From NCBI GenBank assembly GCA_902777835.1, contig CACYVC010000015.1:1-64000 (forward strand): 64,000 nt of DNA, read 5' to 3'. The first letter of the stretch is position 1. Each line of letters starts with the position of its first letter. This stretch comes from an uncultured Bacteroidales bacterium (GTDB lineage: Bacteria > Bacteroidota > Bacteroidia > Bacteroidales > Muribaculaceae). Under the pieces are notes generated by a model. It worked only from the letters and a program-made list of their open reading frames with translations. It was not told the origin of the DNA and searched no databases. This document shows positions 44,162 to 53,646 of this stretch, piece after piece. Position numbers and translations under genes: made by a program.

Positions 44162-46120
44162 ATGACTATTGGCATAATATTCCGTCTTCTCGGATCGTTG
44201 GCGTTGCTCATTTATGGAATGAAGACAATGAGCGAGGCGCTTCAAAAGATGGCAGGTTCAAGTTTACGTCACATTCTTGGACGGATGACATCCAACCGCT
44301 TCAGTGGGATGCTGACAGGCACTTTTGTGACTTGTGCAGTGCAGTCATCTTCAGCCACAACAGTGATGACGGTTTCTTTTGTTTCGGCCGGTCTATTGAC
44401 ATTGGCACAAGCGATATCGGTCATAATGGGCGCCAACATTGGCACGACCCTCACGGCATGGATTATGTCACTGGGCTACAATGTAGACTTGACTAGTGTG
44501 GTCTTTCCTGCATTTCTCATCGGTATGGTTCTCATTTACAAGAAACGGCACCGATATGTGGGAGATTTCCTATTTGGAATTGCATTTCTGTTTTGGTCAT
44601 TAGTGATGTTAAGCAGTGTGGGCAAGGACTTAGATCTCGAACACAATGCTAAAGTTGTGGCATTCTTTGCCTCATTCGACACCAACAGTTATCTCACTAT
44701 CCTCGCTTTTCTTGGAATTGGCACTATTATCACCTGTATTGTGCAGTCGTCGGCTGCAGTTATGGCTATTACCATCCTGCTCTGCTCAACAGGAGTGGTC
44801 CCCATTTACATGGGAATTGCTCTAGTGATGGGTGAAAACATTGGCACCACCGCCACTGCCAATCTTGCAGCACTTAAAGCAGGTGTGAGGGCACGACAGG
44901 CAGCATTTGCACACCTGCTTTTCAATGTGTTTGGTGTGATTTGGGTGCTATGCGTGTTTTACCCATTTGTTGATATGGTATGCAAGATGGCAGGCTATAA
45001 CCCTTCTCTTTCGGGTCAAAATGAAAGTCTCCCAATCGTATTAGCACTATTCCACACATGTTTCAATGTGATAAATACCGCGATTCTCATCAGTTTCATA
45101 CCACAAATGGAGCAAATTGTAAGGTGGGTCATCAAAGATAAGCCAAAGGTCAAAACAGTTAAACGCCTTCAGTATATTGACAACGGACTGATGGCAACCC
45201 CAGAGATTTCAATACTTCAGGCGCAAAAAGAGATTGTGCTCTTTGCCGAACGCTTGCAGCGCATGTTTGGCATGGTGTGCGTCCTACTTGACGAGAAAGA
45301 GAAGAAAGAATTTGAACGTCAATACGAACGCATTGTCAAGTATGAAGACATTGCCGACAATATGGAATTCGAAATTGCTTCTTACCTGAAAGAAGTTAGC
45401 AACCAACACTTGTCGGACGACTCTAAAAGTAAAATTCGTGGCATGCTTCGCCAAATCAGCGAATTAGAGTCTATAGGTGATGCTTGTTATACACTAGCCC
45501 GCGCCATCCAGCACAAGCACAATGGACGTGAGGACTTCACCGCCCAACAATATAACAATCTCCATGAAATGCTGCGCTTGGTGAACGAGGCATTGACTCA
45601 GATGATGGTCGTCATCAGTGGACGACGCGAGGATTTAACCATTGACATCTCGCAAGAGATAGAGAATGACATCAATGTGCTTAGAGACAAACTAAGGGCA
45701 GAAAGCTTAAACGACGTCAACGAACACAAGTATTCTTACGCCCTCGGTTCTTACTATGACGACATCATAACAAGATGTGAGGAACTTGGCGACTATGTGA
45801 TGAACGTTATAGAGGCGCGACTTGGAAAGCACTTCCTCACATTCCGTGGCCTGCGAGTGAGTCTTGACCACAAATCTATCACCATCGACGGCATTCCAAC
45901 AAGTCTCACTCGAACCGAATTCAACTTACTATGCGAACTCCTATCTAATAGTGGTCAGGTATTATCACGACAAGAGCTCATGAACAACATTTGGGATGGT
46001 GTTATCGTCACCGAGCGCACAGTGGATGTCAATATAACTCGACTGCGAAAGAAGCTAGGCCCATATGCCCAAAACATCGTCAGCCGTCAAGGCTTTGGCT
46101 ATGTTTTTGAAAAGAATTGA
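44162..46120 (+). CDS. Na/Pi cotransporter - PhoU - OmpR/PhoB-type winged-helix fusion
   Basis: 652 residues in one uninterrupted frame. Residues 1-330: NptA/YjbB-type sodium-phosphate cotransporter with about eight to nine membrane segments and the two inverted-repeat signatures QSSSATTVMTVSFVSAG (about 61) and QSSAAVMAITILLCSTG (about 194). Residues about 350-545: helical PhoU-like domain. Residues about 556-652: a complete OmpR/PhoB-type DNA-binding winged helix (LTRTEFNLLCELLSNSGQVLSR, ERTVDVNITRLRKKLG, GFGYVFE). Transporter plus PhoU is a known form; adding a DNA-binding output domain is, to my knowledge, unusual and suggests a membrane-bound phosphate sensor-regulator. No histidine kinase or receiver domain is present. 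PhoU and the winged helix would both face the cytoplasm. Confidence 0.93.
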   Translation: MTIGIIFRLLGSLALLIYGMKTMSEALQKMAGSSLRHILGRMTSNRFSGMLTGTFVTCAVQSSSATTVMTVSFVSAGLLTLAQAISVIMGANIGTTLTAWIMSLGYNVDLTSVVFPAFLIGMVLIYKKRHRYVGDFLFGIAFLFWSLVMLSSVGKDLDLEHNAKVVAFFASFDTNSYLTILAFLGIGTIITCIVQSSAAVMAITILLCSTGVVPIYMGIALVMGENIGTTATANLAALKAGVRARQAAFAHLLFNVFGVIWVLCVFYPFVDMVCKMAGYNPSLSGQNESLPIVLALFHTCFNVINTAILISFIPQMEQIVRWVIKDKPKVKTVKRLQYIDNGLMATPEISILQAQKEIVLFAERLQRMFGMVCVLLDEKEKKEFERQYERIVKYEDIADNMEFEIASYLKEVSNQHLSDDSKSKIRGMLRQISELESIGDACYTLARAIQHKHNGREDFTAQQYNNLHEMLRLVNEALTQMMVVISGRREDLTIDISQEIENDINVLRDKLRAESLNDVNEHKYSYALGSYYDDIITRCEELGDYVMNVIEARLGKHFLTFRGLRVSLDHKSITIDGIPTSLTRTEFNLLCELLSNSGQVLSRQELMNNIWDGVIVTERTVDVNITRLRKKLGPYAQNIVSRQGFGYVFEKN

Positions 46121-46302
46121 AAAATGTAGTATACTGAATAACGAGTTTTATCGTCAAGATTTTTCCAGCGGTTTCAAGGAGTAGATATTTCATGCCGGTA
46201 TAGGCTCATTAGTAGTTCTATCTTGAACTGAAACATTTCCTGCTAAAAGGATTATACTAAAGATGAATATTGCTAAGCGTTTCATCGATACCATTAACAT
46301 GA

Positions 46303-46788
46303 TTATATCCCCACTGGGATATCATAGCCTATAAGGCGGAAGGCGACTTTGAACGGAGTGGCGCTCTTGCGTGGTTTGGGACCAGCGTAGTAATAAAAAA
46401 GGCGCTGCACATCAAAAGTCTTGATGGCCACCAAGCGTGTCTCGCCAGGCTTCAGGTCAACTTCAACTGTAGCCGTGCGCTCGTGGAGCATCTCACCATT
46501 CATCTGCGAGTAACGCATGAGTAGGCGTATGTGCGAGATGCGGTGCTTGGTGTTGTTGGTCACGAAGAACGACTCTCGCGAGTCGCTCGCCTTCTTACTA
46601 TAGCCTTTTAGGGTAACGGCGTTAGGCTCGAGGTCGCGCAGCAGCGAGTCGGGCACCGACGCATCAGGAATCTGCTCCACAATCTGCGAGTTGTTCTTGA
46701 GTTGCTTCTGCGTAGTGCGTGTGCGAGCGGAAGCTACTACTGCTACCACCGCCACAAGCGTTATCAATAGGAACAGTCTGTTTCTCAT
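46303..46788 (-). CDS. Small secreted protein, unknown function
   Basis: 161 residues with a signal peptide (MRNRLFLLITLVAVVAVVASA). The rest looks like a single beta-sandwich: LKGYSKKASDSRESFFVTNNTKHRISHIRLLMRYSQ, then TATVEVDLKPGETRLVAIKTFD, a pattern seen in extracellular domains that handle protein-protein contacts. No family recognised. Last gene of the probable operon that starts with the CHASE2 gene at 49149. Confidence 0.7.
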   Translation of the reverse strand: MRNRLFLLITLVAVVAVVASARTRTTQKQLKNNSQIVEQIPDASVPDSLLRDLEPNAVTLKGYSKKASDSRESFFVTNNTKHRISHIRLLMRYSQMNGEMLHERTATVEVDLKPGETRLVAIKTFDVQRLFYYYAGPKPRKSATPFKVAFRLIGYDIPVGI

Positions 46789-46815
46789 AAATTTTCAGTA
46801 AAAACTCACGTGAAT

Positions 46816-46850
46816 ACTTAACACTTACTACTTAACACTTACTACTTAAT
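46816..46850. repeat. Heptad array (ACTTAAC/ACTTACT alternating, five units)
   Basis: ACTTAAC, ACTTACT, ACTTAAC, ACTTACT, ACTTAAT in perfect phase, ending at the stop codon of the 197-residue protein gene. Confidence 0.8.
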
Positions 46851-47443
46851 CACAAGTATCTTACTTTATTGAATTTGTTGCCGTTGCCGTCGGCGGGAAA
46901 GATTTTTTTAAAGCCTACGGGAAGTTTCTCTTTCTCCACATCGGGAATCACCGAGATACCCTTGAAAAGCGAGGGCAAGAAGCGGGCAAAGTTCACTCGT
47001 ACCTTAACCTCCCAGTGTGGCGGGTCAAAGGTTAAGGTTGTTGCATCCTTGTTGAGCGTAGCGACGCAGTCGAGCGGCCCGCACAGCGTCACCTTGTTGC
47101 GTTCGCTGTAGAGCCATAGGCGGTATTTGTTATCAACCGCACTTGCCTCGATATAGCCTATCACCGTGCCAGGAATCAACTCCAGGTCTTCGCTGGCGAC
47201 AAGCAGCAAGCGATAGCCAATCTTGTGCGACGGCTTGGGCTGCCATCGCTCAATTGCAATGGTCATGTCTTCGTTGGGATAGTACCAAATACCTTCCATT
47301 GGCTGAAGGTCGCTCTCCATCAAGCGTTCCATAGCCACTTGCTCATTAAAGCCCGGCACTATCACCGACTGCTCGGGCAAGTCGGTCTTAGCTTGCGCCA
47401 TAATGAGGCACATCATCAACACTGCAACCGTCAAATACCTCAT
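46850..47443 (-). CDS. Secreted protein of unknown function
   Basis: 197 residues from ATG 47443 (MRYLTVAVLMMCLIMAQA is a clear signal peptide; the frame continues upstream without one). Contains MEGIWYYPNEDMTIAIERWQPKPSHKIGYRLLLVASEDLELIPGTVIGYIEASAVDNKYRLWLY, a lipocalin-like 'GxWxYxxxD' opening followed by alternating strands, then a proline-rich end. I do not assign a family. It lies between two other small secreted proteins in the CHASE2 operon. Confidence 0.7.
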   Translation of the reverse strand: MRYLTVAVLMMCLIMAQAKTDLPEQSVIVPGFNEQVAMERLMESDLQPMEGIWYYPNEDMTIAIERWQPKPSHKIGYRLLLVASEDLELIPGTVIGYIEASAVDNKYRLWLYSERNKVTLCGPLDCVATLNKDATTLTFDPPHWEVKVRVNFARFLPSLFKGISVIPDVEKEKLPVGFKKIFPADGNGNKFNKVRYL

Positions 47444-47482
47444 AAGAATATTTAAGTTTCTCTGCAGCCAGCAACATGGCAT

Positions 47483-47965
47483 TTATTGCTTTTCCTCCTC
47501 CTCAATAATATAGACCTTCATCTCTCCCTTCTCATCGGTCTCTACGCCATTGATTATGACAGGAACGGGCTTTCTTTCGACATTTCCGTAAGAGTTGGAT
47601 CTTTCTCTTGTATAACTTTTCTCGGTCATCAATGACTCAAGATAGGTTTTTGACACCGACTTGGGTTTAGTGACCTCTTTAACAACATCTGCCACCTTCG
47701 CCTTCATCGCTTTAGAGATATAGTAACGTTTCTTGGCACTTGTGTTGACAATCATCAGGTAGCCATTATTCTTGACTTCGATAGTGCTGTTGCCACTCAG
47801 CTCTGAGCCTTCGAGCACTTTATCGCCGTTGCAATAGACCTCATAAGCTTTCTCCACCTTATAGGTAGCGGTTGTGCTAGCTTTCTTAGTTTTCCTAACC
47901 TTCTTGGCATCGGTGGGAACTCCCACAATCAAGCATAAAATAATTAACAATAAAACCTTTTTCAT
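47483..47965 (-). CDS. Small secreted protein of unknown function
   Basis: 160 residues, signal peptide (MKKVLLLIILCLIVGVPTDA), then a basic segment (KKVRKTKKAS), a short beta domain (VYCNGDKVLEGSELSGNSTIEVKNNGYLMIVN) resembling an FHA- or caspase-accessory-like fold only loosely, and an acidic C-terminus (EEEEKQ). It overlaps the CHASE2 gene by 4 bases, so translation is coupled. No homologue recognised. Confidence 0.7.
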   Translation of the reverse strand: MKKVLLLIILCLIVGVPTDAKKVRKTKKASTTATYKVEKAYEVYCNGDKVLEGSELSGNSTIEVKNNGYLMIVNTSAKKRYYISKAMKAKVADVVKEVTKPKSVSKTYLESLMTEKSYTRERSNSYGNVERKPVPVIINGVETDEKGEMKVYIIEEEEKQ

Positions 47966-49149
47966 TTTTTATTAGTATTAAAGAGTGAATTTTTAAGAAT
48001 ACACCAGTTATGGTTCTTTGATAGCGCCCAAATGGCCCCAATATAAATATTGCGTGCTTCGGATAGCAGTCCCAGCAACAGAAGAATCAAGATAGCATCA
48101 ACATAACTGCTGTGATGTATGAACAACAGCAAGATGCCCCATGTCACAAGTGCCATGAAGACTATAGTCACAACTCTCAGCAACAGATATGACCTTGACA
48201 GGAATATTGCCCACGGCTCATTTTGATGCGATGTTAGCCAGCGATTCTGCAAATCAACAAGCAACTCAAAGAGGTAACACAGCACAAATGCGATGAGCAG
48301 ATTGACAAAAAAGCTAGCATAGTGGATGTCGTTGTGATCTCTTACTGTATAGACCGAATAGGCCTGAAGCACCACACCAGGCATCTTGCCTAATGGCGTT
48401 TTCCACATATCGCCTTCATCGGTGGTAGAGCCAACGAGCACTATGTGGTCTTTTATCAATTCCTCGTTGTTCTTGATTGAATCAAATGGCACCACAACAA
48501 ATTTTGTCTTGAAATCTATTGTGAGCTTTTTGTTTGGCTTAACTTCAGTGCTATCTACAGTTTGAGCCACTGCAACCGGAAACGAGGCCAGCACGCCCTT
48601 ATCGCCATCCACTAGAGTGAACATTTTCCTGATTGTCTTGTGATTATAATTCACATCATCAAGATTGGAAAAGCCTTCTTTTAAACCCAGCTCCTCGGCA
48701 AAAAACGACGAACGCTTTTCGGCATAGGTATTTTTATCAAAGTCATAATCCACGAGCTGAGTGGCCCACACCACTTTGTCGCTGGTATTCAAAGCCGCCT
48801 CGAGGAGTGCCTCGTTCTCCTCGGGAGTTCCTTTTATTCCTTTAAAAGTGATATCTACTCCTGCAGCCCATGGCTCCAACGAATCAACCGTTGCTATGAT
48901 TCTTGCTATTTTGCCACGGTTTGCCTCGTCTTTGATATCAACAATAGTGATGTCTTGATTCACATCGCTGTTCTTGTCGGCAAGACTGAAGAAATAGTCG
49001 GTCATCGACATGTCGCTCATGGCATCCTTGAGCGGGTCAAATATTGGGAAGCTCATTACCGCGGCATAGCCCACACCAACCAACACAAACGTCAAAACTG
49101 TGATTAGCAAGTGGTCGATGTGGAATATGTATTTCAGAGTTTTTTTCAT
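47962..49149 (-). CDS. CHASE2-domain membrane protein
   Basis: 395 residues. One N-terminal membrane segment (about 12-32), an extracytoplasmic CHASE2-like sensor domain (about 35-275: ITIVDIKDEANRGKIARII, GVDITFKGIKGTPEENEALL, HIVLVGSTTDEGDMWKTPLGKMPGVVLQAYSV) and three C-terminal membrane segments (about 285-375). CHASE2 domains usually feed a kinase, cyclase or caspase-like output; here there is none, only a short cytoplasmic tail. It starts a four-gene operon (49149-46303) whose other products are small and exported. The signal sensed is unknown. Confidence 0.88.
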   Translation of the reverse strand: MKKTLKYIFHIDHLLITVLTFVLVGVGYAAVMSFPIFDPLKDAMSDMSMTDYFFSLADKNSDVNQDITIVDIKDEANRGKIARIIATVDSLEPWAAGVDITFKGIKGTPEENEALLEAALNTSDKVVWATQLVDYDFDKNTYAEKRSSFFAEELGLKEGFSNLDDVNYNHKTIRKMFTLVDGDKGVLASFPVAVAQTVDSTEVKPNKKLTIDFKTKFVVVPFDSIKNNEELIKDHIVLVGSTTDEGDMWKTPLGKMPGVVLQAYSVYTVRDHNDIHYASFFVNLLIAFVLCYLFELLVDLQNRWLTSHQNEPWAIFLSRSYLLLRVVTIVFMALVTWGILLLFIHHSSYVDAILILLLLGLLSEARNIYIGAIWALSKNHNWCILKNSLFNTNKK

Positions 49150-49240
49150 AAAGCCATTAGGAGAACCTTATATTAGAATGCAAATATACTACAATTTTCC
49201 TTAAGTAGAAAACAAGTCGCTATTTTCTTGTTTGTTTAAC

Positions 49241-50476
49241 TCACTTTGTGGCAAACTTGTAGGTAATACCGAAGCTCAAAATTTCCTTGAACTGCCAGTA
49301 TTTCCAATCCTCGGCCCATGGGCGCGACTTGTCATAGCGCAGGTGGGTGAAAATCTGGGTATTGAGGAAACTATTGACGGCAAAGGAGAGGGTGTTTTCC
49401 CAGTCGCCCTGCACATATTTGTAGTCGGTGAAGGCATAGAAGCGTGTCTTCCACGTGATGCTAGGCGTTATTTTCCACTCAAATTTAGCCTCCACACTAG
49501 AACCGAAGTTGTGCTTTGTGTGATGCCCTGCGTCAATTCCAAATTTTGTGGGGTCGAGCTTCACGATGTCACGACAAATCTTAATGTTATAGGACAGCGG
49601 CGCTATCGAGAGCGTGAACACCTTGTAGCCGTCTTTGTCCTTGTAGTTGTAGGTCATACCAAGACCCACATTCAATTCACCCGACGAGAGGAACGATGCC
49701 GCTAGGTCGCGGGTGTTGGTGACATAGGAATTCAACAACTGCGTCTTAAAGAGCAAAGTTGCCGAGTAGTACCAATTCTTCACTGCCTTGTAACCGAGTT
49801 GCGAATTAAACTCGAAATTGTCCTCGTTGATGCTGTAGCTGCGCAAGCTGTCGCCCTTGGCGGTAGCTATACCCAAGCGGTAATGCAGAGTATTATTAAA
49901 GAGCCATTTGGGGTGTAGATTCTGATTGAGATTGCAATCCCACTGCACATCGCCTAGCAGGTTGAGGTTGTTCTCGCCACCCTGATACCAGTTGCTACTG
50001 ATGTAGGCCTGCGTGCCGTGTAAACTACTGGCGAAAGTGTGCAACCAGTTGTGCATCTTCACCTCACGGCGGTCAACGGGCTTGAATTTCTCGCTGTCAA
50101 TATTTTTGGTCTCCACCTGCAGTTCAGTTTTAGAAGGATCGGCCTCAACCACCACTTCCTTAGGAGGCTTAGGCAGCAAGTCCTCATTGAAGCGCACCAG
50201 CTCGGGGCTATCTATCATCAAGCGGTAGCGAGTGTCATGAACCCTACCCCACTGCTGCCTGGCTTTGTTGAGCCAGCCGTCGTTTAATTTCAGTCCCTGA
50301 GTGCTTCCACTGGCATCGTACAAAAATGATGTCTGTGGTGACTGCTGCTTGTCAAAGACCAAAGGCATAAGCAGGTATTGGCTAGTGCTATCACTCTGTG
50401 CCAAAGCGTGCTGTGGCACAAACAGTACTATAGCTAGTAACAATATCGAATATATAGTTTCAACAAATCGTTTCAT
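49241..50476 (-). CDS. DUF3078-family outer-membrane protein
   Basis: 411 residues from ATG 50476 (MKRFVETIYSILLLAIVLFVPQHALA, signal peptide; the upstream in-frame extension lacks one). The C-terminal half alternates aromatic strands typical of an outer-membrane barrel (WYQGGENNLNLLGDVQWDCNLNQNL, KAVKNWYYSATLLFKTQLLNSYV, LSPLSYN-like) and matches the DUF3078 pattern 'WxxGGxNxxxxx'. Function of the family is not known. A TATTTTTG box at 50493-50500 (minus) may be its -7. Confidence 0.88.
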   Translation of the reverse strand: MKRFVETIYSILLLAIVLFVPQHALAQSDSTSQYLLMPLVFDKQQSPQTSFLYDASGSTQGLKLNDGWLNKARQQWGRVHDTRYRLMIDSPELVRFNEDLLPKPPKEVVVEADPSKTELQVETKNIDSEKFKPVDRREVKMHNWLHTFASSLHGTQAYISSNWYQGGENNLNLLGDVQWDCNLNQNLHPKWLFNNTLHYRLGIATAKGDSLRSYSINEDNFEFNSQLGYKAVKNWYYSATLLFKTQLLNSYVTNTRDLAASFLSSGELNVGLGMTYNYKDKDGYKVFTLSIAPLSYNIKICRDIVKLDPTKFGIDAGHHTKHNFGSSVEAKFEWKITPSITWKTRFYAFTDYKYVQGDWENTLSFAVNSFLNTQIFTHLRYDKSRPWAEDWKYWQFKEILSFGITYKFATK

Positions 50477-50545
50477 AAAACATGATTTTTTGCAAAAATA
50501 CACAGAATTTCGGGTAAATCTCGCTCTAATTAGAAAAAAAATCAA

Positions 50546-50553
50546 TATTTTTG
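50546..50553 (+). promoter_or_regulatory. -7 box of the first CotH gene
   Basis: TATTTTTG followed by CAC; 21 bases before ATG 50575. The frame's open extension upstream of the ATG overlaps this box, which supports ATG 50575 as the start. Confidence 0.65.
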
Positions 50554-50574
50554 CACATTATTATCAATAATAAA

Positions 50575-52035
50575 ATGAGAATAAGATATATATATATAGT
50601 CTTACTGTGTTTAATGCCTCTATTGGGATGGGGACAAAACTTTGATCAGATGGTTGCTGAAATGAACGACAAATCGGTCCCACTGGTCAATGTTGAAGTA
50701 GAAATCAACTCAGTGAATAGTACAGACTACAAGCTTGGGAGTATCACTATCAGTGAGTACAAAGACAGCACTGTAGAAACCTCCAGTTACAACTGCCAAG
50801 TGAGATATCGAGGCAATTATGCACTTAACCTTCCCAAAAAATCTTTCAACATCAAGCTCGTTGATGAAGAGGGCGAGAAACTCGACGCCAACCTGCTGGA
50901 CTTGCGCACCGACAACTCGTGGATTCTCGACGCCATGGGTATCGACAAACTCAGGATGCGCAACCGCGTGTGCTTCGACCTGTGGAACGAATTCAGCCAC
51001 ACGATGTGGGATACCAGTTTTGGCAACCGCAACGGCACGGTGGGCACTATGGTCGAGGTGTTTATCAATGGAGAATACAATGGATTATACTTTTTGAGCG
51101 ACAAAATCAACCGCCAGCTGCTCAATTTACGCAAGGCCAAGGTCAACGACGATGGTTCAGTGATAGTGAAAGGATTGCTTTATAAAGGGGTCGCTTGGTC
51201 GGCACTAACTACCTATAATGAAGACGCTAGTACTAACTCGGTGGAGTGGAACGCTTTTGAACTGCAGCACCCCGACGAATACCCCTCGCAACAAGCATGG
51301 CAACCACTCATTGACCTCATTGACTTCAATGTAGATACCGAACTTGAATACTTTGCAGAGCATTACAACGAGCACTACTATGTGGATAATCTAGTCGATT
51401 ACTGGGTGTTTTTGATGGCCATGGGCCTCACTGACATGCCCTATAAAAACACCTTCCTCTCAACTCCTGACATAAATTTCGAGCAGCGCTTCATGATCAC
51501 ACCCTGGGACCTTGACGCTTGCTTGGGACGTGCATGGAACGGTAATCAACAAAATCAATTTCCTGCGATTAATCGCCTCGATGGCTATGCACCATATAGA
51601 AGACTCTTGGCGGAAAACATTGATGGCTTCAAGCAAAAACTGGCACAGCGATGGCTGCAGCTCATTGATAACCAGCTCTCTCCCACCAATCTAGAGAATC
51701 ACATCAACGCCATAGCTCAACGCTTTGTGGAAAGCGGAGCCTGGGAACGTGAATATGAGCGGTGGAAAAACACCAGTGTCAAAATAGGGGCAAACATTTA
51801 CACCGAGGTGCAATATGTCACTAACTGGTATATCAACAACCTTGCCTATGCCAATGATTTCATCAAAGTGTGGAACGACGACCCAACTAACATCACAGCC
51901 AGCACTGTGACACGCATCTACAACTACATATTAGGGATTGACACCACCTTTTATGACTACTTAGACCTTAACAAAGATGGGGCGATCAACTCCAGCGACG
52001 CTACTATTGTCTATAACATCCTCTTGGGACGATAA
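50575..52035 (+). CDS. Secreted CotH-like kinase with C-terminal dockerin, copy 1
   Basis: 486 residues: signal peptide (MRIRYIYIVLLCLMPLLGWG), CotH kinase domain (RYRGNYALNLPKKSFNIKL, RNRVCFDLWNEFSHTMW, FMITPWDLDACLGR with the metal-binding Asp) and a C-terminal dockerin-like pair of EF-hand repeats (about 440-486; DLNKDGAINSSDATIVYNILLG). CotH proteins are atypical protein kinases known from spore coats and fungal invasins; in cellulosomal bacteria they occur with dockerins. Here the dockerin-like end may bind a surface partner, but no cohesin is seen in the window. A paralogue follows after 82 bases. Confidence 0.92.
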   Translation: MRIRYIYIVLLCLMPLLGWGQNFDQMVAEMNDKSVPLVNVEVEINSVNSTDYKLGSITISEYKDSTVETSSYNCQVRYRGNYALNLPKKSFNIKLVDEEGEKLDANLLDLRTDNSWILDAMGIDKLRMRNRVCFDLWNEFSHTMWDTSFGNRNGTVGTMVEVFINGEYNGLYFLSDKINRQLLNLRKAKVNDDGSVIVKGLLYKGVAWSALTTYNEDASTNSVEWNAFELQHPDEYPSQQAWQPLIDLIDFNVDTELEYFAEHYNEHYYVDNLVDYWVFLMAMGLTDMPYKNTFLSTPDINFEQRFMITPWDLDACLGRAWNGNQQNQFPAINRLDGYAPYRRLLAENIDGFKQKLAQRWLQLIDNQLSPTNLENHINAIAQRFVESGAWEREYERWKNTSVKIGANIYTEVQYVTNWYINNLAYANDFIKVWNDDPTNITASTVTRIYNYILGIDTTFYDYLDLNKDGAINSSDATIVYNILLGR

Positions 52036-52117
52036 CAATCTTTTTTCTTTTAGACAATTCTAGATAATCAAGGTAAATAAGTAAGAATCTATATCTCTTC
52101 ACATTAAAAACTTTACC

Positions 52118-53614
52118 GTGATTCTAAAGCGATTTACACATATCATAATGCTGTGCGTCATTCCTTTATTGGGATGGAGTCAGAACTTTGACGATATGGT
52201 TGTCGGCATGAGCGAGCTGTCGCTACCGCTGGTCAACGTGAAAGTGGAAATCGACTCGGTGAGCAATCTGCGCTTTGTGCCTGGAAAGTTCACTCTCTAT
52301 GAATACAAAAACGGAACGGTAACATCCCAAGCCTACAACTGCCAAGTGCGTAAGCGAGGCAAGACCGCCTTATATCTGCCCAAGTGGTCGTTTGCAATCA
52401 AACTCGTTGACGATGAAGGAGAAAAACTCGACGCCAACCTACTTGACCTGCGCAACGACAACACGTGGATTCTCGACGCCATGGGCATCGACAAACTCAG
52501 AATGCGCAATCGCGTGTGTTTCGACTTGTGGAATGAATACAGCCACACGATGTGGGACACCAAGTTTGGCAACCGCAACGGCACTGTGGGCGCCATGGTC
52601 GAAGTGTTTGTGAACGGAAATTATTATGGAATTTTCCACCTTAGCGACAAAATCAACCGCCAACTGCTCAACCTGCGCAAGGCTAAAGTAGAAGACGACA
52701 GCGTCGCCGTGAAAGGCCTGCTCTACAAGGGCAAGAGCAAAGGCACGTCCAACACCTTGCTAGACTATGAGGAAGACCGCACCGACTCTATCAAGTGGAA
52801 CACCTTTGAACTTCAATACCCCGACGACTACCCATCGCTTCAAGCGTGGCAACCGCTCATCGACCTCATTGACTTCAACAGTAAGACCGAATTAGAATAT
52901 TTCAAGGCACACTACAACGAGTGGTACTACATCGATAATCTAGTCGATTACTTTATTCTACTGACGGCACTCGACATCGACGACATGCCCTATATCAACA
53001 CATTTCTTTCCACTCCCGACATCAACTTCGACCACCGCTTCATGATAACTCCATGGGACCTCGATGCCAGCCTTGGACGAGGCTGCGATGGCAGCATACA
53101 TAACTCTACTTTTCACCTCTCCCGACTAAATGCTTACGCACCATTTAACCGCATCATTAGCTATAACATCGACAACTTCAAACAACGCGTTGTAGAGCGA
53201 TGGGACGAGCTTAAAGACTCAATATTCTCGCCCGAGAACATTGAGAGCCACATCAACGCCATTGCACAGCGCTATGTGGAAAGCGGCGCGTGGCACCGAG
53301 AATATGAGCTGTGGAAAGATCAGAACGAAACTGGTGGTGATGAACGTCTCGTTATCGTTGAGAACATCTATGAAGAAGTGGAATATGTAATGAACTGGTA
53401 TCGAGATAATCATTCCAAATTAACAGGACAGCTATTACGCTGGCACGACGACTACGTGGAGCCCAATACCATTACAGCGGCAACAATAACCAACATTTAC
53501 AACTATCTACTTGGCATTGACACCGAATATAACGAGAATTTAGACCTTAACAACGACGGAATGATAACCGCCGCCGACGTGACCGATGCCTATAACATCC
53601 TCTTGAGCCAATAA
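52118..53614 (+). CDS. Secreted CotH-like kinase with C-terminal dockerin, copy 2
   Basis: 498 residues, paralogue of the previous gene and clearly similar along its length (for instance LVDDEGEKLDANLLDLRNDNTWILDAMG, RNRVCFDLWNEYSHTMW, FMITPWDLDASLGR). The start is GTG 52118; the next in-frame ATG (52148) would cut into the signal peptide. The C-terminal dockerin-like repeats (NLDLNNDGMITAADVTDAYNILL) are retained. Differences concentrate after residue 200. Tandem duplication, likely one transcript. Confidence 0.92.
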   Translation: MILKRFTHIIMLCVIPLLGWSQNFDDMVVGMSELSLPLVNVKVEIDSVSNLRFVPGKFTLYEYKNGTVTSQAYNCQVRKRGKTALYLPKWSFAIKLVDDEGEKLDANLLDLRNDNTWILDAMGIDKLRMRNRVCFDLWNEYSHTMWDTKFGNRNGTVGAMVEVFVNGNYYGIFHLSDKINRQLLNLRKAKVEDDSVAVKGLLYKGKSKGTSNTLLDYEEDRTDSIKWNTFELQYPDDYPSLQAWQPLIDLIDFNSKTELEYFKAHYNEWYYIDNLVDYFILLTALDIDDMPYINTFLSTPDINFDHRFMITPWDLDASLGRGCDGSIHNSTFHLSRLNAYAPFNRIISYNIDNFKQRVVERWDELKDSIFSPENIESHINAIAQRYVESGAWHREYELWKDQNETGGDERLVIVENIYEEVEYVMNWYRDNHSKLTGQLLRWHDDYVEPNTITAATITNIYNYLLGIDTEYNENLDLNNDGMITAADVTDAYNILLSQ

Positions 53615-53646
53615 AGACATCACATAAAAAAGCTAGACTCAAATTT

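Noticed and set aside
46121..46302. Possible small gene or RNA between the transporter fusion and the CHASE2 operon
   Set aside because: Only an imperfect GTTTCA/TGAAAC pairing and no open frame with a start; I see nothing firm here.
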